Counted from the first letter of the stretch, positions 8,438 through 17,127 are shown. The stretch is 64,000 nucleotides of DNA from Castellaniella sp047971665 (GCF_047971665.1 NZ_JBKEAA010000012.1:62001-126000); one strand, 5' to 3'. Notes: generated from the letters alone by a model not told the origin. Numbers and translations are program-made.

Positions 8438-10207
8438 CTATTCCTCGACGTACCAGGTGTCTTCGGACAGCATCACCTGCTGGTGCCCATAGCCAGCCGG
8501 CATCATCGGGAAGCAATTCTGCAGCGGCACCACCGCCACGTCCAGAAAGTACGGCCCGTCATGGGCCATGCAGGCGGCCAGCGCCGCATCCAGGTCGCGC
8601 GGGTGCTCGACCCGCGCCGCACCCCAGCCAAAAGCCCCCGCCAGCGCCACGAAATCCGGGATCGAGGCGTTGTAGCTATGGCTGTAGCGGCCCTCGTGAA
8701 TCAATTCCTGCCACTGGCGCACCATACCCATGTGCCCGTTGTTGCACAGAATCAGCTTGACCGGCGCGCGGTGCTGCGCGGCGGTGGCCAGTTCCTGGAT
8801 GTTCATCAGCACGGACGCATCGCCGCTGACGCAGACCACCGGCTTGTCCGGATGCGCGATCTGCGCGCCGATGGCGGCGGGCAGCCCGTAACCCATGGTG
8901 CCCGCGCCGCCGGAAGTCAGCCAGCGGTTGGGCCGGTCGATGCGGATGTACTGGGCGGCCCACATCTGGTGCTGGCCCACATCCGTGGCCACGACGGCGT
9001 CGCGGCCGGCCAGCAGGCCGTCGATGCGCCGCATCAGGTCCTGGGGCAGGATGGTGTCGTCCGAGGGCGGGAATTTCAGGCAGTCGCACGCCTTCCAGAC
9101 GGAGATGCGCTGCCACCATTCGTCCAGCCGGCCGGATTCCAGCACGGCCTGGCCCAGCTCCTTGTGCAGGGCGCGCAGCAGCGGATAACAATCCCCCACC
9201 AGCGCCACATCCGCGCGCACGACCTTGTCGATCGAGGCCGGATCGATATCCAGGTGAATCTTGTCGGCATGCGGACAGAAGTCCGACAGCCGGCCCGTGA
9301 TGCGGTCATCGAAACGCGCACCCACACAGACGATCAGGTCGGCATGGTGCATGGCCAGATTCGCCTGCAACGTGCCGTGCATGCCGAGCATGCCCAGGAA
9401 CTGTGCATCACCGGCCGGGTAGGCGCCCAGCCCCATCAGCGTGAGCGTGCAGGGAGCGCCGGTCGCCTGCACCAGGCCGCGAAAGGCGTGGCAGGCATCG
9501 ACACCCGAATTGATCAGGCCGCCGCCGCCATAGAACACGGGACGGCGGGCGCGGGCGATCAGCGCGGCGGCCCGCTTGAGCGCGGCCTCCGTCGCGGGCG
9601 CCAGCGACTCGACGGCGGGCTCGGGATCCACAGCCGCCACCGCGTGTTCCGGCGGCACCCGGGCAATCTGCAGATCCTTGGGAAAATCCAGCAGCACCGG
9701 GCCGGGACGGCCGGCGCGCGTCAGGCGCAGTGCCTTGGCCGCCAGATCGGCGATGTCCTCGGAACGACGCACCTGTGCATTCCATTTGGTGACCGGGCGC
9801 GAAATCCCGACGGCATCGCATTCCTGGAAGGCGTCGGTGCCGATGGCGCTGGTCGCCACCTGGCCACTGATGCACAGCACGGGGATCGAGTCGCACAGCG
9901 CATCCAGCAGGCCGGTGGTGGTGTTCGACATGCCCGGACCGGAGGTCACGAAGACCACCCCGGGACGGCCGGTGGACCGGGCATAGCCCTCGGCGGCATG
10001 CACGGCGGCCTGCTCATGACGCACCAGAATGTGACGGATGCGCGGCTCGGCATACAGGGCGTCGTACAGCGGCAGCACCGCGCCGCCCGGATAGCCGAAC
10101 ACGGTATCCACCCCCAGGGAGATCAAGGTATCCAGCAACACCTCGGCGCCATTGCGGTCGAGAACGGACACGGAAGCGGCGACAGAGGCTGCGGTAGGGG
10201 CATTCAC
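8438..10207 (-). CDS. ilvB: Acetolactate synthase, catalytic (large) subunit-like
   Basis: A 589-residue thiamine-diphosphate enzyme of the acetohydroxyacid synthase type, which condenses two pyruvates (or pyruvate and 2-ketobutyrate) on the valine/isoleucine pathway. The catalytic glutamate is Glu65 in VRHEQAAVHAAEG. The central FAD/nucleotide-like domain and a C-terminal ThDP/Mg motif (GDAS ... CNNGHMGMV) follow. No small regulatory subunit (IlvH/IlvN) and no ilvC lie beside it, so it may be a second, stand-alone synthase; a related ThDP lyase with another substrate cannot be excluded. The start is GTG 10207 (AGGTGA about 9 nt upstream); an overlapping ATG is out of frame. It is divergent from the SET-domain gene. 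Confidence 0.85.
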   Translation of the reverse strand: MNAPTAASVAASVSVLDRNGAEVLLDTLISLGVDTVFGYPGGAVLPLYDALYAEPRIRHILVRHEQAAVHAAEGYARSTGRPGVVFVTSGPGMSNTTTGLLDALCDSIPVLCISGQVATSAIGTDAFQECDAVGISRPVTKWNAQVRRSEDIADLAAKALRLTRAGRPGPVLLDFPKDLQIARVPPEHAVAAVDPEPAVESLAPATEAALKRAAALIARARRPVFYGGGGLINSGVDACHAFRGLVQATGAPCTLTLMGLGAYPAGDAQFLGMLGMHGTLQANLAMHHADLIVCVGARFDDRITGRLSDFCPHADKIHLDIDPASIDKVVRADVALVGDCYPLLRALHKELGQAVLESGRLDEWWQRISVWKACDCLKFPPSDDTILPQDLMRRIDGLLAGRDAVVATDVGQHQMWAAQYIRIDRPNRWLTSGGAGTMGYGLPAAIGAQIAHPDKPVVCVSGDASVLMNIQELATAAQHRAPVKLILCNNGHMGMVRQWQELIHEGRYSHSYNASIPDFVALAGAFGWGAARVEHPRDLDAALAACMAHDGPYFLDVAVVPLQNCFPMMPAGYGHQQVMLSEDTWYVEE

Positions 10208-10267
10208 GGGAGTTCACCTGTACTGAAGATCGAGGGATGTCGCGCCCGCGCCTCACGCACGGAACCG

Positions 10268-10288
10268 CCCGGCGGGATTGCCGCCGGG
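10268..10288. promoter_or_regulatory. Inverted repeat in ilvB/SET divergent region
   Basis: CCCGGCGG-GATTG-CCGCCGGG is a perfect 8-bp inverted repeat with a 5-nt spacer, midway between the ilvB and SET-domain starts. It could be an operator or a leader hairpin of ilvB. The role is a guess. Confidence 0.35.
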
Positions 10289-10328
10289 ATTCGTGGGTCC
10301 GAGATGCCTGGGCTCGTCGGCGCATCTC

Positions 10329-10334
10329 TATAAT
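10329..10334 (+). promoter_or_regulatory. -10 hexamer for the SET-domain gene
   Basis: A perfect TATAAT lies 33 bp before the ATG of the SET-domain gene. No good -35 hexamer sits at the usual spacing (GCCTGG at 17 bp is poor), so this promoter is weak or needs an activator. Confidence 0.4.
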
Positions 10335-10366
10335 GGGTCCAGTTTATCCCTTTTCGTTCGCATCCC

Positions 10367-10837
10367 ATGGCCTCCCATCGTCCACCCTGGCATACCATGC
10401 GCGTCTCGACCCTGCATGGCACCGGCGTTTTCGCCGCGCGCGATATCCCCGCCGGCACCCGGATCCTGGATTACGGCGGCCGGCGTCTTTCGGCCGAGCA
10501 GGCCGATGCCCGCTGGCCGGTCAACCCCGATGACCCCTACCACACCTTCTATTTCGCACTCAGCAGCGGCCAGGTGATCGACGGCGGCCAGCGCGGCAAT
10601 GATGCCCGCTGGATCAACCACGGCTGCGCGCCCAATTGCCAGGCGCGCGAGAACGAAGCCGGCACCCGCGTGGCGATCTATGCGCTGCGGGACATTCCGG
10701 CAGGCGCCGAACTGCTCTACGACTACGGCCTGGTGATCGATGAGCCGCTCACCCGCACACTGAAACGCCACTACCGCTGCCGCTGCGGCGCGTCCAAATG
10801 CCGGGGAACGATGCTGGCACTGCCTGACAAGGGCTGA
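10367..10837 (+). CDS. SET-domain protein (putative protein-lysine methyltransferase)
   Basis: A 156-residue protein that is almost entirely a SET domain. GTGVFA (18-23) is the first SET motif. INHGCAPNC (83-91) matches the NHS/C-x-PNC motif at the pseudoknot, and LLYDYG (116-121) matches the ELxYDY motif. Residues 138-145 (CRCGASKC) form a post-SET cysteine cluster, which with Cys91 could bind zinc as in eukaryotic SET enzymes. Such proteins transfer methyl from S-adenosylmethionine to lysine; the bacterial target is unknown. The gene appears monocistronic, divergent from ilvB and upstream of a TRAP operon. Its GC content resembles that of its neighbours, so any transfer from a eukaryote would be old. 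Confidence 0.85.
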   Translation: MASHRPPWHTMRVSTLHGTGVFAARDIPAGTRILDYGGRRLSAEQADARWPVNPDDPYHTFYFALSSGQVIDGGQRGNDARWINHGCAPNCQARENEAGTRVAIYALRDIPAGAELLYDYGLVIDEPLTRTLKRHYRCRCGASKCRGTMLALPDKG

Positions 10838-10888
10838 GTCGGCGGCCTTCCCCACCTCGCCGCCTGCATGCGGCTCGGATTCGTCCGG

Positions 10889-10918
10889 CACCGGGCAGTC
10901 CGCAGGGACTGCCCGGTG
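10889..10918 (+). promoter_or_regulatory. Strong 13-bp hairpin between SET gene and TRAP operon
   Basis: CACCGGGCAGTCC-GCAG-GGACTGCCCGGTG is a perfect 13-bp stem with a 4-nt loop, 51 bp after the SET-gene stop and 93 bp before dctQ. No T-run follows, so it is not a textbook terminator. It may stop transcription without a U-tract, protect an mRNA end, or be a protein-binding site. Confidence 0.5.
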
Positions 10919-11010
10919 TCCGTACTCATCCCAACTGGCAAATGTGGCGTTTCGCAGTAGGATGCAGAGTTGCTATCTGTCACTCTCGCCACCTCCGCCC
11001 CGACCGCTCC

Positions 11011-11535
11011 ATGTCAGACGACCACGTTGCCGATTCCTCCGAGCCGACCGAACACGCCTCTCCCTCCGACCCGCCCCTGCGCGTCCCGCTGCGCTTCGAA
11101 GACTGGCTGACCGTCCTGACCCTGGGCGCCCTGGCCTGCATCACCCTGGCCAACGTGATCGTCCGCTACCTGACGGCGGAGTCCTTTGCCTGGACCGAGG
11201 AGATTTCCATCTTCCTGCTGATCGTGCTCACGATGAGCGCCAGTTCTTCGGCTTTCGTCCGCCTGCTGCACATCCGCATCGAGCTGCTCGCCGACGGCGG
11301 CAGCCCTGCGCGCAAGCGGCGCTTTGCCCTGGCCGCGAGCATCGTGTCACTGCTGTTTTTTGCCGGTCTGACCGTCCTGCTGGGCCGCATGTCCCTGGAC
11401 GAATACAACTGGGGCGATACCTCACCGGCCATCGGCGTGCCCACCTGGTGGTATTCCATGTGGCTGCCGATCCTGTCGGCGATCATCACGCTGCGACTGG
11501 CCGGCATGCTGCGACGCGCCTGGGGGAACACATGA
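11011..11535 (+). CDS. dctQ: TRAP transporter small permease (DctQ family)
   Basis: A 174-residue small TRAP subunit. A charged N-terminal tail of about 30 residues is followed by four hydrophobic segments. ANVIVRYLTAESFAWTEEIS is the conserved DctQ region with its acidic pair, and RIELLADG fits the loop after the second pair of helices. ATG 11011 is chosen because the frame upstream encodes a basic, non-conserved stretch. Its TGA overlaps the ATG of dctM, so the two are translationally coupled. This system is independent of the TRAP genes at 4039-6876 and has the gene order Q-M-P. Confidence 0.85.
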   Translation: MSDDHVADSSEPTEHASPSDPPLRVPLRFEDWLTVLTLGALACITLANVIVRYLTAESFAWTEEISIFLLIVLTMSASSSAFVRLLHIRIELLADGGSPARKRRFALAASIVSLLFFAGLTVLLGRMSLDEYNWGDTSPAIGVPTWWYSMWLPILSAIITLRLAGMLRRAWGNT

Positions 11536-12830
11536 TTCCCACCCTGTTGTTCGGCCTGTTCGCCGTTCTGATGGTCATCGGCGTGCCCGTGGGCATCGCC
11601 CTCGGGGCGGCCGGCACGCTGGCTATCGCCCTGGCCAACCCCGACACCCACTGGTTCGGCCTGATGGCGGTCTCGCAGAGTTTTTATGCCGGCCTGGCCA
11701 AATACCCCCTGCTCGCCATCCCCATGTTCGTGCTGGTGGGCTCGATCTTCGACCGCTCCGGCGTCGCCGCCAAGCTCGTGCGTCTGGCCCAGTCGATCAC
11801 CGGCAACGGCCCTGGCATGCTGGCCGTCGTCGCCATCACCGTCGCCATGTTCCTGGGCGGAATTTCCGGGTCCGGACCGGCCTGCGCCGCCGCCGTGGGC
11901 GCCATCATGATCGGTGCCATGAACCGCGCCGGCTACCCACGCGCCTATTCGGCCAGCGTGGTGGCGGCGGGCGCGGCCACCGACATCCTGATCCCGCCCT
12001 CGATCGCCATGATCGTCTATTCGGTCCTGGTGCCGGAAGCCTCGGTGCCGGCACTGTTCGCAGCAGGCATGTTCCCCGGCATCCTGGCCGGCCTCGGGCT
12101 GATCATCCCGGCCGTCTGGTTGGCGCGGCGCCACAAGATGGGCGAGGCGGCGCGAGCCGAACCCCGGCCGCCTTTCTGGCGCAGTCTGTTCGAGGCCATC
12201 CCCGGCCTGGCCGCCCCCGTCATCATCCTGGGCGGCATGCGCATGGGCTATTTCACGCCCACTGAAGCCGCCGTGGTCGCCGTGTTCTACGGCCTGCTCA
12301 TCGGCCTATTCGTGCACCGCACCATCCGTGTGCGCGACCTGTTCATCATCCTGCGAGAGGCCGGAGAACTGTCCGCCGTGATCATGCTGATCGTCACGCT
12401 GGCGGGGATTTTCGCCTGGTCGCTGTCCACCCTGTCGATCATCGACCCGATCACCCAGGCCATCGTGCACTCCGGCCTGGGACAGTACAGCGTGCTGACG
12501 CTGCTGATCCTGCTGCTGATCGTGGCGGGCATGTTCCTGGACGGGATTTCGATCTTTCTGATCTTCGTGCCGCTGATCCAGCCAGTCGCCCAGGCCTTCG
12601 GCTGGGACCTGGTGTGGCTGGGCGTGGTGCTGACGCTGATGGTCGCGGTGGGCCAGTTCACCCCGCCGGTGGCCGTCAACCTGATGGTCGCCAGCAAGAT
12701 CGCCCGGATTCCCATGGAAACCACGGTGCCCTGGGTCCTGTGGCTGGTCGCCGGCATGCTCTGCACCCTGGTCCTGACCGTGATTTTCCCGCAGATCGCG
12801 CTCTGGCTGCCGCATTATCTGGGATACTGA
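11532..12830 (+). CDS. dctM: TRAP transporter large permease (DctM family)
   Basis: A 432-residue polytopic inner-membrane permease. Hallmarks are AKYPLLAIPMFVLVGSIFDR near residue 55, GGISGSGPACAAAVGAIMIG near 115, ATDILIPPSIAMIVYSVL near 155, and a C-terminal VGQFTPPVAVNLMVASKIA. The start codon overlaps the dctQ stop as ATGA. It is followed 57 bp later by its binding-protein gene. The substrate is unknown, as no catabolic enzyme for a recognisable acid adjoins this operon. Confidence 0.92.
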   Translation: MIPTLLFGLFAVLMVIGVPVGIALGAAGTLAIALANPDTHWFGLMAVSQSFYAGLAKYPLLAIPMFVLVGSIFDRSGVAAKLVRLAQSITGNGPGMLAVVAITVAMFLGGISGSGPACAAAVGAIMIGAMNRAGYPRAYSASVVAAGAATDILIPPSIAMIVYSVLVPEASVPALFAAGMFPGILAGLGLIIPAVWLARRHKMGEAARAEPRPPFWRSLFEAIPGLAAPVIILGGMRMGYFTPTEAAVVAVFYGLLIGLFVHRTIRVRDLFIILREAGELSAVIMLIVTLAGIFAWSLSTLSIIDPITQAIVHSGLGQYSVLTLLILLLIVAGMFLDGISIFLIFVPLIQPVAQAFGWDLVWLGVVLTLMVAVGQFTPPVAVNLMVASKIARIPMETTVPWVLWLVAGMLCTLVLTVIFPQIALWLPHYLGY

Positions 12831-12887
12831 ACACGGACCGATTCATTTGCGCACGAACCAGACTGATTTTTCAAAGAGGAGACTGAC

Positions 12888-13913
12888 ATGCGTTTCAATC
12901 GTTTCATCGGCGCCGCCGCCCTGGCCTTCACGGCCCTGGCCGCGGTCATGCCGGCCCAGGCGGCCGACTACAAGTCCGAATACAAACTGTCCATCGTGGT
13001 CGGCACCAACTTCCCCTGGGGACAGGGGGCGGTGATCTGGTCCGACCTGGTGCGCGAGCGCACCAATGGCCGCATCAACATCAAGATCTACCCCGGCACC
13101 TCTCTGGTGCAGGGCGACCAGACGCGCGAATTCACGGCCATCCGCCAGGGCGTGATCGACATGGCCATCGGCTCGACCATCAACTGGTCCCCGCAGGTCA
13201 AGGAACTGAACCTGTTCTCCCTGCCGTTCCTGATGCCCGACTATCCCGCCATCGATGCCCTGACTCAGGGCAAGGTCGGCGAGCAGCTGTTCGACACCCT
13301 GTCCAAGAAAGGCGTGGTGCCGCTCGCCTGGGGCGAGAACGGCTACCGCCAGCTGTCCAATTCCTCGCGAGAGGTCAAGAGCCCCGAGGATATCAAGGGC
13401 ATGAAGCTGCGCGTGGTCGGTTCACCGCTGTACATCGACATCTACACCGCCCTGGGCGCCAACCCGACCCAGATGAGCTGGGCCGATGCCCAGCCCGCGC
13501 TCGCCAGCGGCGCCGTCGACGGCCAGGAAAACCCGCTGTCCATCTACGCCGGGGCCAAGCTCTACGACGTCGGCCAGAAATACCTGAGCCTGTGGAATTA
13601 CGTCGCCGACCCCCTGATCTACGTGGTCAACAAGGACGTCTGGAATTCCTGGACCCCAGCCGACCAGAAGATCGTGCGTGAAGCCGCCATCGAGGCGGGC
13701 CGCCGCGAAATCGTCATCGCCCGCAAAGGCGTGACCAGCAGCGACGATTCCCTGCTCAAGGAAATCGAAGGCCACGGCGTCAAGGTCACCGTGTTGTCGC
13801 CCGAACAGATCGGCGCCTTCGCCAAGGCGACCCGGCCGGTGTTCGACAAGTGGGCCAAGCAGATCGGCCCCGACCTGGTGAAACAGGCCCAGTCCGACAT
13901 TGCCAAGCGCTGA
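12888..13913 (+). CDS. dctP: TRAP transporter solute-binding protein (DctP family)
   Basis: A 341-residue periplasmic binding protein. The first 25 residues form a signal peptide ending in AQA. GMKLRVVGSPLYIDIYTALG carries the conserved arginine region, and ASGAVDGQENPLSIY is a strong DctP signature. AAAGAGGAG lies 6 nt before the ATG, suggesting strong translation, as expected for a binding protein needed in excess over its permease. It closes the dctQMP operon and is followed by a clear terminator. The identity of the ligand cannot be read from sequence. Confidence 0.92.
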   Translation: MRFNRFIGAAALAFTALAAVMPAQAADYKSEYKLSIVVGTNFPWGQGAVIWSDLVRERTNGRINIKIYPGTSLVQGDQTREFTAIRQGVIDMAIGSTINWSPQVKELNLFSLPFLMPDYPAIDALTQGKVGEQLFDTLSKKGVVPLAWGENGYRQLSNSSREVKSPEDIKGMKLRVVGSPLYIDIYTALGANPTQMSWADAQPALASGAVDGQENPLSIYAGAKLYDVGQKYLSLWNYVADPLIYVVNKDVWNSWTPADQKIVREAAIEAGRREIVIARKGVTSSDDSLLKEIEGHGVKVTVLSPEQIGAFAKATRPVFDKWAKQIGPDLVKQAQSDIAKR

Positions 13914-13961
13914 GCGCGCTGGGCGGCCCCTGACCCGGGGCCCGATGCCGCTCCTTCCTGT

Positions 13962-13992
13962 ACGCCGCGTCCGGTCGGACGCGGCGTTTTTT
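13962..13992 (+). terminator. Rho-independent terminator of the dctQMP operon
   Basis: ACGCCGCGTCC-GGTC-GGACGCGGCGT is a perfect 11-bp stem with a 4-nt loop, followed by TTTTT. It lies 49 bp after the dctP stop. Confidence 0.92.
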
Positions 13993-14075
13993 CATGCGCG
14001 GCGCGGCGCTGCGCGCAGGATACGGCCTTCGCGACAGCGTATGATGCTGACGGTTCACCGCCCTGTCGCCTGTCC

Positions 14076-14825
14076 ATGGAAATCACCTTCGACGTCACCG
14101 TCCTGCTGTTCTTCGTCGCGCTGCTGGCGGGTATCGTCGACGCCATTGCCGGCGGCGGCGGCCTGATCACCATCCCGGCGCTGCTGGCGGTGGGCCTGCC
14201 GCCGGGAGCCGCCATTGCCACCAACAAGATCGGCGGCATTGCCGGGTCGACCGCCGCCACGCTGCATTTCCTGCGCATGCGCCAGATCGACCTGAAACGC
14301 AGCCGCTGGATGATGCTGACCACATTCCTGGGCTCGCTGACGGGCGGCATCGCCCTGACGCAGATCGGGAGTGATGTGCTGCGTCAGGTGATCCCCTTCC
14401 TGCTGATCGGTTTCGCGCTGTATTTTCTGCTGGCGCCCCGCGTCGGGGCCGAGGATCGCGCCCAACGAATCACGCCCGCCCTGTATGCCGCCACGCTGGC
14501 GCCGCTGATCGGTTTCTACGACGGATTTTTCGGGCCCGGCACCGGTACATTCCTGGCCATCTCCTGCGTCACGCTGCTGGGCTTCAATCTGGTCAAGGCC
14601 ACGGCGCACGCCAAACTGCTGAACCTGTGCAGCAATCTGGCTTCCGTCCTGTTTTTCGCGGCCAGCGGCCACATCGCCTGGGCCTTCGGCCTGCCGATGC
14701 TGGCCGGCCAGTGGATCGGTGGCACCATTGGCGCGCGCCTGGCCGTCACACGCGGCCACCAGCTGATCCGCGTCCTGATGGTGTCCATGGCGCTGATCGT
14801 GTCGATGAAAATGCTTCTGGAATGA
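14076..14825 (+). CDS. TauE/SafE (TSUP) family membrane permease
   Basis: A 249-residue inner-membrane protein of the TauE/SafE family, whose members export sulfite, sulfoacetate or other organosulfonates, or import sulfur compounds. The two-repeat architecture is visible. The first repeat begins with GIVDAIAGGGGLITIPALL and contains NKIGGIAGS near residue 50. The second begins with FYDGFFGPGTGTFLAISC near 148 and has AHAKLLNLCSNLAS near 178. Length is typical. It follows a terminator and is convergent with yaeQ, so it is its own unit. No sulfonate-degrading gene lies nearby to fix a substrate. Confidence 0.85.
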   Translation: MEITFDVTVLLFFVALLAGIVDAIAGGGGLITIPALLAVGLPPGAAIATNKIGGIAGSTAATLHFLRMRQIDLKRSRWMMLTTFLGSLTGGIALTQIGSDVLRQVIPFLLIGFALYFLLAPRVGAEDRAQRITPALYAATLAPLIGFYDGFFGPGTGTFLAISCVTLLGFNLVKATAHAKLLNLCSNLASVLFFAASGHIAWAFGLPMLAGQWIGGTIGARLAVTRGHQLIRVLMVSMALIVSMKMLLE

Positions 14826-14911
14826 ATGCCGCGCCGGGCTGCGCCTGACCCGGCATGCCACGCTTGGCGCGACCGCCCATCCGCACCGTCCGGTCCGGCG
14901 AATGCCGGTGG

Positions 14912-15460
14912 TCAACCCTCCCCGCGCAGGCAGCGCAGATCCAGGTTCACATCGCCGTGTTCGCATGACACCCAGGCGCTGCGGTCGGTGACGTTCACGC
15001 TCAGGCTCATATTGCGTCCGGCCAGCGCCGTCAGGGCGCGTGTGGCCTCGGCATCCAGCGCCCAGGCCTGCAGATTGGCGGCCCGGCCCAGCTTGTCGCG
15101 CACCCCGGACCACCAGATGTCCACGCCCCGGCCATAGGCCAGTACGATCACCCGTCCGGACCGGCCGCAGGCCTTCAGCAGGCGGCGCTCGTCGGGCAGG
15201 CCGACCTCGACCCACTGCTGGATCGCGCCGGTCAGATCCAGGTTCCAGAGATCGGGCTCGTCCGTGTCGCTCAGGCCCCGGGTGAAGACCAGCCGTTCGT
15301 CGGCCTCGACCCACAGGGCATAGGCCAGCAGCCGCACCATCAGGCGCTCGTCGGTCTCGGACGGATGCCGGGCGACGGTGACGGCATGACTGCCGTAATA
15401 GGCGCGGTCGTTGTCCGCGACATGGATTTCCGCCTTATAGATAGTAGCGCGCAGGGCCAT
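14912..15460 (-). CDS. yaeQ: YaeQ family protein
   Basis: A 182-residue cytoplasmic protein matching YaeQ of E. coli (181 aa). The conserved start MALRATIYKAEIHVAD, the HPSETDERLMVRLLAYAL block near residue 35 and the GLSDTDEPDLW block near 62 are clear. YaeQ adopts a PD-(D/E)XK nuclease-like fold, but its cellular role is not established; in E. coli a multicopy plasmid with it suppressed the loss of RfaH. ATG 15460 gives the canonical N-terminus; the open frame upstream is not conserved. It is convergent with the TauE gene and about 70 bp from the repeat that ends amn. Confidence 0.88.
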   Translation of the reverse strand: MALRATIYKAEIHVADNDRAYYGSHAVTVARHPSETDERLMVRLLAYALWVEADERLVFTRGLSDTDEPDLWNLDLTGAIQQWVEVGLPDERRLLKACGRSGRVIVLAYGRGVDIWWSGVRDKLGRAANLQAWALDAEATRALTALAGRNMSLSVNVTDRSAWVSCEHGDVNLDLRCLRGEG

Positions 15461-15530
15461 GGCGGTTCTCGTTCCTATTTCGGCAGCGTGCCGAAAATGA
15501 AAGTCTACTGTGATTAGCACTTCTTTTTGC

Positions 15531-15605
15531 CGCCGGGACGCCCCAAGGCAAAAAGCGCCCCCTCGGGGGGCAGCAAGCGGGCGTAGCCCGCGCAGCGTGG
15601 GGGCC
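15531..15605 (-). repeat. GC-rich intergenic repeat, copy 2 (abuts amn stop)
   Basis: Read on the minus strand, this spacer has the same ordered blocks as 5822-5889: GCTGCGC, CCCCCCGAGGGGG, and then CTTGGGGCG with a CCCGGCG end. It touches the amn stop codon, and its C6/G5 dyad followed by CGCTTTTTG could act as a terminator for amn. Confidence 0.6.
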
Positions 15606-17102
15606 CTATTTGAACGCCGTCTCGATGAAACTGCGCAGCTTGCGCGAATGCAGGCGCTCGCCCGGCATCTCGCGCAGGTGTTCCAGCGCCCGGATACCGA
15701 TATGCAGGTGCTGATCGACCTGCGTGCGGTAGAACGCGGTCGCCATGCCCGGCAGTTTCAGTTCGCCGTGCAGCGGCTTGTCCGACACGCACAGCAATGT
15801 GCCGTAAGGCACGCGAAAGCGAAAGCCGTTGGCCGCGATGGTGGCCGATTCCATGTCCAGGGCGATGGCGCGCGACTGCGACAGGCGCTGCACCGGCTCC
15901 TGCTGGTCGCGCAGTTCCCAGTTGCGGTTGTCGATGGTGGCCACCGTGCCGGTCCGCATGATCTTTTTCAGCTCCCAGCCGGAGAGGCCGGAAACATCGG
16001 CCACGGCCTGTTCCAGCGCGACCTGGACCTCGGCCAGCGGCGGCACCGGCACCCACAGGGGCAGATCGTCGTCCAGGACATGGTCCTTGCGCACATAGCC
16101 GTGGGCCAGCACGTAATCCCCCAGCCGCTGAGTGGTGCGCAGCCCGGCGCAATGCCCCAGCATCAGCCAGGCCGATGGCCGCAGCACGGCGACATGGTCG
16201 GTGATGGTCTTGGCATTGGATGGCCCTACCCCGATGTTGATCAGGGTGATGCCGGTGTGGCCCGGCCGCTTGAGGTGATAGGACGGCATCTGCGGCAAGG
16301 GCGCCGGTCCCACGCGAGCCTCGTCCAGGGTGCCCCGCGTGACGACGCGGTTGCCAGGCTCGATCAGCTCCGTGTAGCCCCCCTCGCCCGAGGCCAGGGT
16401 CTCGCGCGCCCACTGCACGAACCCGTCCACGTAGAACTGATAATTGGTGAACAGCACAAAATCCTGGAAATGCGCCGGCGCCGTGGCCGTGTAATGCTGC
16501 AGCCGGTGCAGGGAATAGTCGATGCGCGGCGCGGTAAAAGGCGCCAGGGGCCGGGCCTGATTGGCACGGCCAGCCCAGGTGCCGTTGACGATGGCATCAT
16601 CGGTCACCGCCAGATCCGGCACATCGAAATGGTCGCGCAGGGTATGGCCGGGGATCTCGGAGTATTCGCCTTCGACGTATTCACCCTCGGGAAAGGCAAA
16701 ATGCAGCGGGATGGGCAGGTCCGATTCGCCGATCTCGACCGGCACGCCATGGTTGCGCAGCAGCAGGCGCACCTGTTCACGCAGGTAGTCGTGGAACAGC
16801 GCGGGCTGCGTCACCGTGGTCATGTAGACGCCCGGCTCGACCAGATGGCCATAGGACAGGCGGCTGTCGACTTCCTGGTAGGAATGCACCCGGATGCGGA
16901 TCGCCGGATAGCAGGCGCGCACCCGCTGGCCGGCCGCCAGGCCGTCGACACAATATTCGCGAAAGGCCTCGCGGATGAAGGCGGTATTGCGCCGGTAGAT
17001 CTCCAGCAGCCGGTCGACCGCCGCGTCGGCGTCCTCGTAGCTGGAGAACGGGATCAGCGGCGGCAGCCGGGTCGGGCGCGCGGTGTCGATGAATTTTTCC
17101 AT
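15606..17102 (-). CDS. amn: AMP nucleosidase
   Basis: A 498-residue AMP nucleosidase, which hydrolyses AMP to adenine and ribose 5-phosphate and so controls AMP pools and feeds purine salvage. An N-terminal regulatory domain (about residues 1-190) precedes a nucleoside-phosphorylase-like catalytic domain. The latter contains GITLINIGVGPSNAKTITDH near 285 and ALDMESATIAANGFRFRVPY near 410, the usual MES/T motif of the phosphorylase superfamily. Length is close to E. coli Amn (484 aa). ATG 17102 (MEKFIDTARP) is preferred to an in-frame start 12 codons upstream. It begins a purine-related region; guaD follows upstream on the same strand, 162 bp away. Confidence 0.93.
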   Translation of the reverse strand: MEKFIDTARPTRLPPLIPFSSYEDADAAVDRLLEIYRRNTAFIREAFREYCVDGLAAGQRVRACYPAIRIRVHSYQEVDSRLSYGHLVEPGVYMTTVTQPALFHDYLREQVRLLLRNHGVPVEIGESDLPIPLHFAFPEGEYVEGEYSEIPGHTLRDHFDVPDLAVTDDAIVNGTWAGRANQARPLAPFTAPRIDYSLHRLQHYTATAPAHFQDFVLFTNYQFYVDGFVQWARETLASGEGGYTELIEPGNRVVTRGTLDEARVGPAPLPQMPSYHLKRPGHTGITLINIGVGPSNAKTITDHVAVLRPSAWLMLGHCAGLRTTQRLGDYVLAHGYVRKDHVLDDDLPLWVPVPPLAEVQVALEQAVADVSGLSGWELKKIMRTGTVATIDNRNWELRDQQEPVQRLSQSRAIALDMESATIAANGFRFRVPYGTLLCVSDKPLHGELKLPGMATAFYRTQVDQHLHIGIRALEHLREMPGERLHSRKLRSFIETAFK

Positions 17103-17127
17103 GCGCCTGATTATGGCAGGTCTGCGT

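Noticed and set aside
8282..10333. 683-codon plus-strand frame over ilvB
   Set aside because: Antisense shadow of a well-supported acetolactate synthase; its peptide is Arg/Gly/His/Gln rich and matches nothing I know.
10944..11531. N-terminal extension of the second dctM to 10944
   Set aside because: The extension is a shadow of dctQ in another frame; the true start is the ATG at 11532 that overlaps the dctQ stop.
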